Shown here in pieces: positions 1 to 5,489 of a DNA stretch of 6,095 bases. Position numbers and translations under genes: made by a program. The notes under the pieces were generated by a model that ran no database searches, was not told the DNA's origin, and saw nothing but the letters and a program-made list of their open reading frames with translations. Every line of letters begins with the position of its first letter. The first letter of the stretch is position 1. The DNA is from Bacteroidales bacterium (GTDB lineage: Bacteria; Bacteroidota; Bacteroidia; Bacteroidales; NBLH01), in NCBI GenBank assembly GCA_029210905.1, contig JARGGF010000307.1:1-6095 (forward strand), in the 5' to 3' direction.

Positions 1-1298
1 GTCAGATTACCACTAAAACTTACAATACCATCCTGCTCAAATCCTTCCGGATACATTGATTCAAAATCCTTTGCAGGGTCATTTATCTGAGCATTGTCTA
101 AATCAATTCTCAGACCACCTATTAGGGAGAGTCTCTCCGATAAATTGTTTTTAGATTCAATGAAATAACCGAAATTGGATAAATTAGAGTTTTGCCATAT
201 TAAATCAGTAAATTCCATGGGAGTATCGAACGACATCCCGCTGCAAGCATTATAAAACACCTTTCTCTGCCGATCACCATCTTTCCAGACATAAGTATAA
301 TCAATCCCAGTATATAAAATATTATTTTCAGCGATTGAAATACCTGCTTCAATTTTGCCTCCATAAGTTTTTGAAAAAACATTTGCAACAGCATTTGACA
401 TTGCATAATTAGGTCGGTTAATATTGCTCATAATATGGTCAACATCAGAATAATACGCTTTAATGTTGAATTCAAAAATTAAATCATTCAAATTTCTGAT
501 AGTGTAATCAAAAGAAAGCATCCTGCTGTCATCTTTTTCAGTATCCATTGGCAAACCTGCATGCATAATATCTCGGCCAAAAGATTGTCTCCAACTAACA
601 AGTACGCGCTGATTGCTTGTTGGGTTGACGCCAATTTTAATTGCATAATCATAGCTCTTAAAAGAGGACGGAATCTCCAAATCCCAACCACTTTTATAAT
701 TCCCAAAATCTTTTAAGCCTCCACTTATGTCAAAGTCAAAATATTTATTTCCTGTATTTAAATTTAATCCCAGCGTCTTTCCTCCGCCATTGGTCTGATA
801 TCCAGCTGAAGTTAATCCATGAAATTCTAATTTGTCTGTATACGTTTTTTTTCTTGTCACCAAATTAATTATTCCGCCAAAACTTTGACCATATCTTACG
901 CTATAGGGACCTTTGATTATTTCAATCTTGCTTATTTCTTCAGGATTTACATGAGTGGTTATGGGATCCATTCTATTTGGACAAGCTGGGACAATTTTCA
1001 TAGAACCATCAAACATCATGTTTATCTGTTCATATTTAAACGATCGAAAGACAGGTTCCATAGCATACCCTCCTCTTTTAATTACTCCAAAACCGGTCAT
1101 TGATTTAAATATATCGCCAATATCACGAGGCGCAATCAGTTTAATTTGTTCATCAAAAATTTTTGATTCAGGAAGGTCTATTATTTTAGTGTTTGACACT
1201 AATATCTCCTCAATTTGTATTTCTGATTGAGCTCTTATAGTCTGACCAGAAATAGCCATAACAATGGCAATAAAGGATAAAACTAATTTTATCTTCAT
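1..1298 (-). CDS. TonB-dependent outer-membrane receptor, OprC/NosA-like, probable copper receptor (N-terminal 432 residues, cut by window edge)
   Basis: The reading frame is open from the ATG at 1298 to the window edge, giving 432 complete codons; the C-terminal part of the barrel is missing. Residues 1-23 form a signal peptide (positive start, hydrophobic core, ending near IRAQ). EEILVS at 30-35 looks like a TonB box. Residues about 50-150 are the plug, including the family pattern around IKGPYSVRYG (128-137) and GGIINLVT (141-148). The rest is alternating beta-barrel sequence. There is no N-terminal carboxypeptidase-like extension of the SusC type. C106-x3-M110 in the plug (codons at 981-983 and 969-971) and H288-x-M290 in the barrel (435-437 and 429-431) match the copper ligands known for OprC in type, order and spacing. 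Energised import across the outer membrane is known for the family; copper as substrate is inferred. The gene lies 68 bp downstream of a Cys-rich small gene, probably in one transcript. No Shine-Dalgarno is visible. Confidence 0.9.
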   Translation of the reverse strand, partial: MKIKLVLSFIAIVMAISGQTIRAQSEIQIEEILVSNTKIIDLPESKIFDEQIKLIAPRDIGDIFKSMTGFGVIKRGGYAMEPVFRSFKYEQINMMFDGSMKIVPACPNRMDPITTHVNPEEISKIEIIKGPYSVRYGQSFGGIINLVTRKKTYTDKLEFHGLTSAGYQTNGGGKTLGLNLNTGNKYFDFDISGGLKDFGNYKSGWDLEIPSSFKSYDYAIKIGVNPTSNQRVLVSWRQSFGRDIMHAGLPMDTEKDDSRMLSFDYTIRNLNDLIFEFNIKAYYSDVDHIMSNINRPNYAMSNAVANVFSKTYGGKIEAGISIAENNILYTGIDYTYVWKDGDRQRKVFYNACSGMSFDTPMEFTDLIWQNSNLSNFGYFIESKNNLSERLSLIGGLRIDLDNAQINDPAKDFESMYPEGFEQDGIVSFSGNL

Positions 1299-1325
1299 AT
1301 TAAAGATTTTTATTGTTAATAATTA

Positions 1326-1348
1326 AATCAGTAATTATGTAACTGATT
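1326..1348. repeat. Short inverted repeat between the small Cys-rich gene and the receptor gene
   Basis: AATCAGT at 1326-1332 and ACTGATT at 1342-1348 are perfect 7-bp complements separated by 9 nt. They lie in the 68-bp gap just upstream of the receptor start. No run of T follows on the minus strand, so it does not look like an intrinsic terminator. It could be an operator, an mRNA processing or stability hairpin, or chance in AT-rich DNA. Confidence 0.35.
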
Positions 1349-1366
1349 ATCAATTTAATAATACTA

Positions 1367-1759
1367 TTAGTGAATATGAAAATATAATTTTGGTGGGTGA
1401 AAAATGGCTTTTGAATATAAAAAACAATACGTCATGCTATTAGAATGCAATAACTTATGATTTTTTTTCTCAGTTTTGCAGAATTGAGCATTATTTAATG
1501 TAAAAACAGGATAGTCGTCAAGATTAATTTTGGGCATTTGAGGCTTACTTTCATTTTTTTCTGTTGGAGAAGCTGCCTTCAATTGCTTTATTAAATGGCA
1601 TTTACCTTGGCATGTATTATCCGGCACATCCTTTTTTTCGCACAGCACAGATGCAATGTAGTGTTTGTGCAGTTGGTAGTTCAGCAGCGGATAAACCGGT
1701 TTTATCCATGCAATAAAATACATGCTTAGAAGAAATACCGATATTAAACTCCGGTTCAT
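1367..1759 (-). CDS. Small exported or membrane-anchored Cys-rich protein with CxGKC and HPP motifs, partner of the TonB receptor
   Basis: This encodes 130 residues from the ATG at 1759. The frame can be opened one codon earlier at a TTG (1762), but the ATG is preferred. Residues 4-19 are strongly hydrophobic, a signal peptide or single membrane anchor, so the rest probably faces the periplasm. The best conserved-looking part is YPLL...HYIASVLCEKK...P, with C40, C50 and C54 (C-x9-CxGKC) followed at once by H55. A Lys-rich polar linker follows, then C94, C112 and a terminal FHPPK (120-124) and HIH end. From memory, short proteins with this P...Y...YI...LC...CxGKC layout recur in Bacteroidota as unnamed proteins; I know of no demonstrated function. 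Cys and His pairs suggest metal binding or a redox role. Position directly upstream of an OprC-like receptor suggests copper handling, which is inference only. Confidence 0.8.
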   Translation of the reverse strand: MNRSLISVFLLSMYFIAWIKPVYPLLNYQLHKHYIASVLCEKKDVPDNTCQGKCHLIKQLKAASPTEKNESKPQMPKINLDDYPVFTLNNAQFCKTEKKNHKLLHSNSMTYCFLYSKAIFHPPKLYFHIH

Positions 1760-1762
1760 CAA

Positions 1763-1998
1763 ACAAAAGTGATCAAATTTTAATTATTATACAAGGTAAA
1801 GTTATTGAATATTGAAAGAACAGACTCTTTTGACAAGTTCTGTAAAACGAAAATCTCTGAAATTCAAAAAACTTTTGTACTAAAAAACATTAACCCCTAA
1901 TAATCAACAATTTAACAATTATTCCTCTTAAATGATTTAAATCCCTATTCATTTGCTTTTCCTTGAAATTCTAATATATTTGCACAAAAAAATAGTAT
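1763..1998. other. Divergent intergenic region between the copper-type unit and the GroES-like gene
   Basis: This is 236 bp of AT-rich DNA separating two divergently transcribed units. The plus-strand side contains a clear Bacteroidota promoter (listed separately). For the minus-strand unit I found only weak candidates: a TACCTTG about 35 bp upstream of the ATG at 1759, and a TAAAATTTG with one base too many in the spacer, neither with a matching -33 box. No RNA gene or metal-regulator operator was recognised. Confidence 0.6.
1952..1982 (+). promoter_or_regulatory. Bacteroidota-type promoter of the GroES-like gene
   Basis: TTTG at 1952-1955 (-33 box), a 19-bp spacer, and TATATTTG at 1975-1982 give a perfect match to the Bacteroidota consensus TTTG-N19-21-TAnnTTTG. 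With the -7 box ending at 1982, transcription should start only a few bases downstream, leaving a leader of roughly 10-15 nt before the ATG at 1999. That leader is A-rich (AAAAAAATAG) with no Shine-Dalgarno. Confidence 0.8.
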
Positions 1999-2394
1999 AT
2001 GTCGCTTGTTATATCAGAAAAGGATCTTGATAAAATTATTATTGTTGGAGACAGGGTTTTAATTAAGCCAAGAACATTTAGTGAAAAAACTAAATCAGGA
2101 CTTTTTTTACCGCCTGGGGTTCAGCAAAAAGAAAAGCTTTATTCGGGCTATGTTATTAAAGTGGGTCCAGGATATCCAATCCCATCTGTTCAGGATTACG
2201 ATGAGCCATGGAAAGACAAGTCTGAGGATGTAAAATATGTTCCCCTCCAGCCGAAAAGGGGAGATTTGGCAGTTTATCTCCAGAATAGTGCGTGGGAAAT
2301 ACTCTTTAATGATGAAAAATATTTAATCGTTCCTGGATCCGCAATACTTATGCTGATTAGGGATGAAGATTTAATGAAAGGGAAAACAGGTTAA
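1999..2394 (+). CDS. Divergent GroES-like (Cpn10 family) co-chaperonin paralogue
   Basis: This encodes 131 residues, against about 95 for ordinary GroES. IIIVGDRVLIKP (13-24) matches the first GroES beta strand. EKTKSGLFLPPGVQQKEK (29-46) occupies the mobile loop, with LFL (35-37) in place of the IVL that docks on GroEL. SGYVIKVGPG (49-58) is the strand after the loop. Residues about 59-85 (P-rich, then EPWKDKSED) form an insertion where the short roof hairpin sits in GroES. KRGDLAVY (86-93), EKYLIVPGSAILMLI (106-120) complete the fold. The N-terminal 12 residues are also extra. Classical GroES is the lid of the GroEL folding chamber in the cytoplasm. No groEL is adjacent, so this is more likely a second, specialised copy than the main groS. 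Whether it binds GroEL is not shown by the sequence. The ATG is fixed by the promoter ending 16 bp upstream. Confidence 0.85.
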   Translation: MSLVISEKDLDKIIIVGDRVLIKPRTFSEKTKSGLFLPPGVQQKEKLYSGYVIKVGPGYPIPSVQDYDEPWKDKSEDVKYVPLQPKRGDLAVYLQNSAWEILFNDEKYLIVPGSAILMLIRDEDLMKGKTG

Positions 2395-2431
2395 AAGTTA
2401 TTTGTTATTTGTTATTTGTTATTTGTTAATT
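2390..2431. repeat. Heptamer tandem repeat (GTTATTT), four perfect and two degenerate units
   Basis: Four exact GTTATTT units occupy 2397-2424. They are flanked in perfect 7-bp register by GTTAAAA (2390-2396) and GTTAATT (2425-2431), so six units span 42 bp. The first degenerate unit contains the TAA stop of the GroES-like gene (2392-2394). The array lies between two convergent genes, so copy-number change would not alter either protein. No hairpin terminator is visible in the rest of the 71-bp gap (2395-2465). Confidence 0.9.
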
Positions 2432-2465
2432 CAGTAAAATAAATCTAAACCTTTCATAAAACTTA

Positions 2466-3620
2466 TTAAATATCTTCGGAATAGTACGATTTAGCTAAAT
2501 TCCGTAAATTATATTGCGAAGCCATTACTTCACCATAGGCCCCGGTTGAACGAATTGCAATTAAATCACCTCGTTTAGTTTCAGCCATTTGAACCGTTTT
2601 TCCAAAAGTATCAGACGATTCGCATATTGGGCCAACAACATCGTAAAAATCTATGCCTAATTTTGAAGTAATGTTTTCAATTTTATGATAAGCCTGGTAT
2701 AGTGCAGGTCTTATAAGTTCGGTCATTCCAGCGTCTACAATAGCAAAATTGGTGTTAATTCCATTCTTCACAAATAAAACACGAGTTATTAAATCACCAC
2801 ATTGGGCAACCATTGCCCTGCCCAACTCAAAGTGAAGTTTTTGCTTTGGGCGCAATTCAAGAAAACGATCAAACAGTTTAAAAAAAGCATCAAAATCAGG
2901 GACATCCAGATTATCAGGATGCTCATAGTCAATACCAAGGCCGCCACCTACATTGATATGTTCAAGTAATATCTGATTTTCAATAAAATAATTCTGCACC
3001 TCGTTTACTCTGATGCACAAGCTTTTAAAAGCATCAAAATCAGTTATTTGCGAGCCAATGTGAAAATGTATACCAACAAGTTTAACATTCTTTTTGTTCC
3101 TTAAAAGCTCCAGAACTTTATCAAATTCCCACCTATTGATCCCAAATTTATTTTCTTCAAGCCCAGTGGTAATGTAATGATGGGTGTTTGCTTTAACGTT
3201 AGGATTGATACGGAGCGCAATTCGGGCCACCTTGCCTTTTTTGGCAGCAAACTCATCAATAACCTCTATTTCCTGGGTTGATTCACAGTTAAATGAAAAA
3301 ATATTGTTATCGATTCCTAAATTTATTTCATCATCTGATTTTCCCACGCCTGCAAATGCAATTTCATTTGGACTGAAACCCATATCTATTGCTTTTTGCA
3401 CTTCATTTCCACTTACACAATCTGCACCAAAACCAAACTCCCTGATTATAGCAAGTAATCTGTCGTTGGCATTGGCTTTCATAGCATAGTGCACCACAAA
3501 ACCAAATCTTTCCGATGCGTTTTTAACCCTGGTTAGAATATCCTTAAGCCTATCTATGTTGTAGTAATAGAAAGGGGTTTTTATTTTATTAAAATACTCG
3601 ATTTCTTTTGGACTAAACAT
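2466..3620 (-). CDS. lysA: Diaminopimelate decarboxylase
   Basis: This 384-residue, PLP-dependent fold-III enzyme converts meso-diaminopimelate to L-lysine and CO2, the last step of lysine synthesis, in the cytoplasm. The PLP lysine is K48 in HYAMKANAN (44-52). HFHIGSQ (185-191), GGGLG (225-229) and ELGR (265-268) are the usual cofactor-phosphate and barrel motifs. CESSD (333-337) supplies the active-site Cys/Glu donated across the dimer, and TGAYG (359-363) the C-terminal substrate-side Tyr. Related decarboxylases of ornithine, arginine or carboxynorspermidine share the fold, but HIGSQ plus CESSD together with the lysC neighbour favour LysA. The length is on the short side, as the protein begins directly at the barrel. 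The ATG at 3620 lies 2 bp after the lysC stop, so translation is probably coupled. Confidence 0.96.
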   Translation of the reverse strand: MFSPKEIEYFNKIKTPFYYYNIDRLKDILTRVKNASERFGFVVHYAMKANANDRLLAIIREFGFGADCVSGNEVQKAIDMGFSPNEIAFAGVGKSDDEINLGIDNNIFSFNCESTQEIEVIDEFAAKKGKVARIALRINPNVKANTHHYITTGLEENKFGINRWEFDKVLELLRNKKNVKLVGIHFHIGSQITDFDAFKSLCIRVNEVQNYFIENQILLEHINVGGGLGIDYEHPDNLDVPDFDAFFKLFDRFLELRPKQKLHFELGRAMVAQCGDLITRVLFVKNGINTNFAIVDAGMTELIRPALYQAYHKIENITSKLGIDFYDVVGPICESSDTFGKTVQMAETKRGDLIAIRSTGAYGEVMASQYNLRNLAKSYYSEDI

Positions 3621-3622
3621 GA

Positions 3623-4939
3623 TTATAAGTTGAATAAGTTTTCATTCAATAATTTTAAGGCCTTTATTTTCTCGCTGGTATTGACCAAAACAGAAATGTT
3701 ATGCATACTTCCTCCATAAGAGACCATACGTATGGGTACTTCTTTTAATGCCGTCATTACTTTTGCAACAATGCCCTTCTCTTCGGCAAGAAAATTACCT
3801 ACAATGCATATAATAGATTGATTTTCATCAACTTCCACATTGGCATATTTGCGTAGATCTGCCAGGATATCATCAAGGTTTTTTCGGTCATCAATAGTTA
3901 CTGATACTGCAATTTCCGAAGTAGTAATCATATCAATTGGTGTTTGATATCTTTCAAAAATCTCAAATACCTGCCTTAAAAAACCATAGGCTAAAAGCAT
4001 CCGTCCAGACTTAATTTTAATAGCTGTGATTCCATCTTTAGCGGCAACAGCCTTAATTTCACCCTGAACAAAGGTATCTTTGATAATAGTTCCTTCATCC
4101 TCAGGTTTCATAGTGTTTTTTAACCTTACCGGGATATTCGCCATTTTAGCTGGTAATACACTTGAAGGATGCAATATTTTTGCCCCAAAATAGGCCAACT
4201 CTGCCGCTTCGTCAAACGAAAGTTCTTTAAGTGAAACCGTTTTTTCAACATAACGTGGATCATTGTTGTGAAAACCACTAATATCAGTCCAAATCTGGAT
4301 TTCATCGGAACCAGCTGCAGCGCCTATTAACGAAGCAGAATAGTCGCTACCACCACGTTTTAGGTTGTCAATTTCACCGTAAGCATTTCGGCATATATAA
4401 CCCTGAGTAACAAACAATTGAACACCCTTGTGCTGTTCAATTTCGCGTTGAAGATTTTGTTTGATATAAAAATCATCAGGTTCCAGGCTTTTGTCAATTC
4501 TCATAAAATTAAGCGCCGGAATAAGTGCCGAATTAACCCCAGCCTCTTGCAAGTGATAATGCAAAAATGCTGATGAAATTAATTCACCCTGGGCCAACAA
4601 TGCCCTCTCCTCGTATATTGTAAAAGAATCAAGGGTGAACGAATGCATGTATTGGAAATGATGATCGATTAATTCTATACCCTTTTTCTTAAATTCAACT
4701 TTTATAAACAGCTCATTTACAACAGTTTCGTACTGCTTTTTTAATTCGTTAATTTTAGCAACGGCTTCGTCATTTTTTGCCTTATAGAGCAACTTAACAA
4801 TTTCTTCCAGAAAATTTGTTGTGCCTGCCATAGCAGATAGCACCACTATTTTAGGAACCCCATCGTTAATAATTTCTGCAACATGCTGTATTTTCTCAGC
4901 CGAACCTACAGATGTGCCTCCAAACTTCAGTACTCTCAT
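3623..4939 (-). CDS. lysC: Aspartate kinase, monofunctional, with C-terminal ACT domains
   Basis: This phosphorylates L-aspartate to 4-phospho-L-aspartate, the committed step toward diaminopimelate, lysine, threonine and methionine. From the ATG at 4939 it is 438 residues. KFGGTSVG (5-12) is the nucleotide-binding start, GELIS (118-122) and RGGSDYSAS (195-203) form the substrate and ATP site, and WTD (217-219), DPR (227-229) and FGAKILHP (251-258) are further signatures. Two ACT domains follow, about 302-370 and 375-430. The first carries PIDMITTSE (334-342), the allosteric lysine-site pattern of LysC-type enzymes, so feedback inhibition by lysine is likely. No homoserine dehydrogenase domain is attached, unlike ThrA. 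The frame remains open to a TTG at 5017, but those 26 residues are absent from the family, which begins at M-R-V-L-K-F-G-G. The stop is 2 bp before lysA: a lysC-lysA operon. Confidence 0.96.
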   Translation of the reverse strand: MRVLKFGGTSVGSAEKIQHVAEIINDGVPKIVVLSAMAGTTNFLEEIVKLLYKAKNDEAVAKINELKKQYETVVNELFIKVEFKKKGIELIDHHFQYMHSFTLDSFTIYEERALLAQGELISSAFLHYHLQEAGVNSALIPALNFMRIDKSLEPDDFYIKQNLQREIEQHKGVQLFVTQGYICRNAYGEIDNLKRGGSDYSASLIGAAAGSDEIQIWTDISGFHNNDPRYVEKTVSLKELSFDEAAELAYFGAKILHPSSVLPAKMANIPVRLKNTMKPEDEGTIIKDTFVQGEIKAVAAKDGITAIKIKSGRMLLAYGFLRQVFEIFERYQTPIDMITTSEIAVSVTIDDRKNLDDILADLRKYANVEVDENQSIICIVGNFLAEEKGIVAKVMTALKEVPIRMVSYGGSMHNISVLVNTSEKIKALKLLNENLFNL

Positions 4940-5034
4940 AATTAATAAATAAGCATTATATATATTCAATAAATTCAGGATTTTTAAAATTGAAATACAA
5001 TGTCGTTTAGTTAACAAATACTTGTATTGAGCAG

Positions 5035-5063
5035 TTCGACAAGCAACTGTATCACTTGTCGAA
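5035..5063. repeat. Perfect 9-bp inverted repeat (REP-like) in the lysC upstream region
   Basis: TTCGACAAG (5035-5043) and CTTGTCGAA (5055-5063) are exact complements separated by an 11-nt loop. No T-tract follows on either strand, so it is not a standard terminator. The TTCGACAAG core resembles short palindromic intergenic (REP) sequences found dispersed in many bacterial genomes. It lies about 95 bp upstream of the lysC start. Confidence 0.75.
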
Positions 5064-5082
5064 ATATGGCTTACCTTTTGTC

Positions 5083-5110
5083 ATTAGTCATTAAAAAACC
5101 AGTGACTAAT
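5083..5110. repeat. Inverted repeat, 8-10 bp stem with 8-nt loop
   Basis: ATTAGTCATT (5083-5092) pairs with AGTGACTAAT (5101-5110): eight perfect pairs, then a T-G position that pairs as a wobble in plus-strand RNA only, then one more pair. The loop is AAAAAACC. It lies 19 bp from the preceding inverted repeat. No terminator-like T-run follows. Confidence 0.6.
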
Positions 5111-5176
5111 TACGAATAACCATGTTCATTTACAGCGATGAGTTTAACTAAAAGACCTTTAATTGCAACATAACTT

Positions 5177-5220
5177 TTCCCGAAAAAAATTAAGGCGTAA
5201 AAGTATTCATTTTTTGGGAA
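5177..5220. repeat. Imperfect inverted repeat with TTCCC/GGGAA base and A/T stem
   Basis: TTCCCGAAAAAAAT (5177-5190) opposes ATTTTTTGGGAA (5209-5220). Five base pairs at the foot and about seven A-T pairs form around an unpaired G and one extra A, with an 18-nt loop. Much of the stem is an A-run facing a T-run, so chance contributes; the matched TTCCC/GGGAA ends are the stronger part. Confidence 0.4.
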
Positions 5221-5328
5221 TAAGAGTAAATTTTAAAGCAAAATGGAAATATTTTAACATTTAAGAAAGTAATATTATTTATTTTATAATATTCTAACAT
5301 CGAATTTCTGATTCAGTGATAAATATGA

Positions 5329-5360
5329 CAAAAATATTTATTGGTAAACAAGGGAACAAA
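5329..5360 (-). promoter_or_regulatory. Candidate distal promoter facing lysC-lysA
   Basis: Read on the minus strand, TTTG (5360-5357), a 20-bp spacer and TATTTTTG (5336-5329) fit TTTG-N19-21-TAnnTTTG exactly. Transcription would begin near 5322 and produce a leader of about 380 nt before the lysC ATG, unless it serves an unannotated small RNA. I found no equally good promoter closer to lysC. The -7 box is A/T-rich, so a chance match is possible. Confidence 0.45.
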
Positions 5361-5432
5361 GATTAATAAGTGGAGAAGGATTTTATAAAATATACATGGA
5401 GGAAATCAGGAACTGCGGCTATTAACGTTTAG

Positions 5433-5463
5433 TTTGTAAAATCAGTATTAATTTCTACTTTCG
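5433..5463 (+). promoter_or_regulatory. Bacteroidota-type promoter of the envelope-protein gene at 5490
   Basis: TTTG at 5433-5436, a 19-bp spacer and TACTTTCG at 5456-5463 match the consensus with one change (TTCG for TTTG). The geometry is identical to the GroES-like promoter. It places the transcript start roughly 20 nt upstream of the ATG at 5490, with an A-rich leader and no Shine-Dalgarno. Confidence 0.65.
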
Positions 5464-5489
5464 CTGTATATATTAATAAATTAAAAAAA

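Larger units (their letters stand above)
4940..5489. other. Gene-free divergent intergenic region upstream of lysC
   Basis: These 550 bp hold no credible coding frame on either strand. On the plus strand the promoter for the gene at 5490 lies at 5433-5463. On the minus strand a promoter-like pair at 5329-5360 points toward lysC and would give a leader of about 380 nt. Three inverted repeats lie inside that leader (5035-5063, 5083-5110, 5177-5220). I looked for lysine-riboswitch (L-box) features and could not recognise them. No tRNA or other known RNA was seen. Confidence 0.6.

Noticed and set aside
200..1230. Open frames of 68-91 codons on both strands within 200-406, 488-706, 885-1103 and 955-1230
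   Set aside because: All overlap the continuous 432-codon receptor frame in other frames or on the opposite strand. Their translations have no recognisable motifs, while the receptor frame shows signal peptide, TonB box, plug and barrel motifs.
1760..1762. TTG immediately before the ATG as start of the small Cys-rich gene
   Set aside because: The adjacent ATG at 1759 gives essentially the same protein with a standard start codon.
2390..2431. Heptamer array as a CRISPR array or phase-variation switch
   Set aside because: The units are 7 bp with no spacers, so it is not CRISPR. It lies after a stop codon and away from promoters of the flanking genes, so classic phase variation is not supported.
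2395..2465. Bidirectional intrinsic terminator between the convergent genes
   Set aside because: No stem with a following T-run is visible in the 71-bp gap.
3184..3489. Plus-strand open frame of 101 codons
   Set aside because: It lies wholly antisense to the lysA catalytic region, has no promoter or motif, and is a by-product of lysA codon use.
4940..5017. N-terminal extension of aspartate kinase from a TTG at 5017
   Set aside because: The extra 26 residues precede the conserved M-R-V-L-K-F-G-G start, are not part of the family, and would need a TTG start; the ATG at 4939 fits.
4940..5322. Lysine riboswitch (L-box) upstream of lysC
   Set aside because: I could not identify the conserved L-box junction motifs by eye on the minus strand, and the AT-rich leader does not show the expected five-helix layout. 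A covariance-model search would settle it.
5396..5425. Tiny plus-strand frame (ATG GAG GAA ..., 9 residues) upstream of the exported-protein gene
   Set aside because: It ends before the promoter of the downstream gene, has no promoter of its own, and shows no leader-peptide pattern such as a run of one amino acid.
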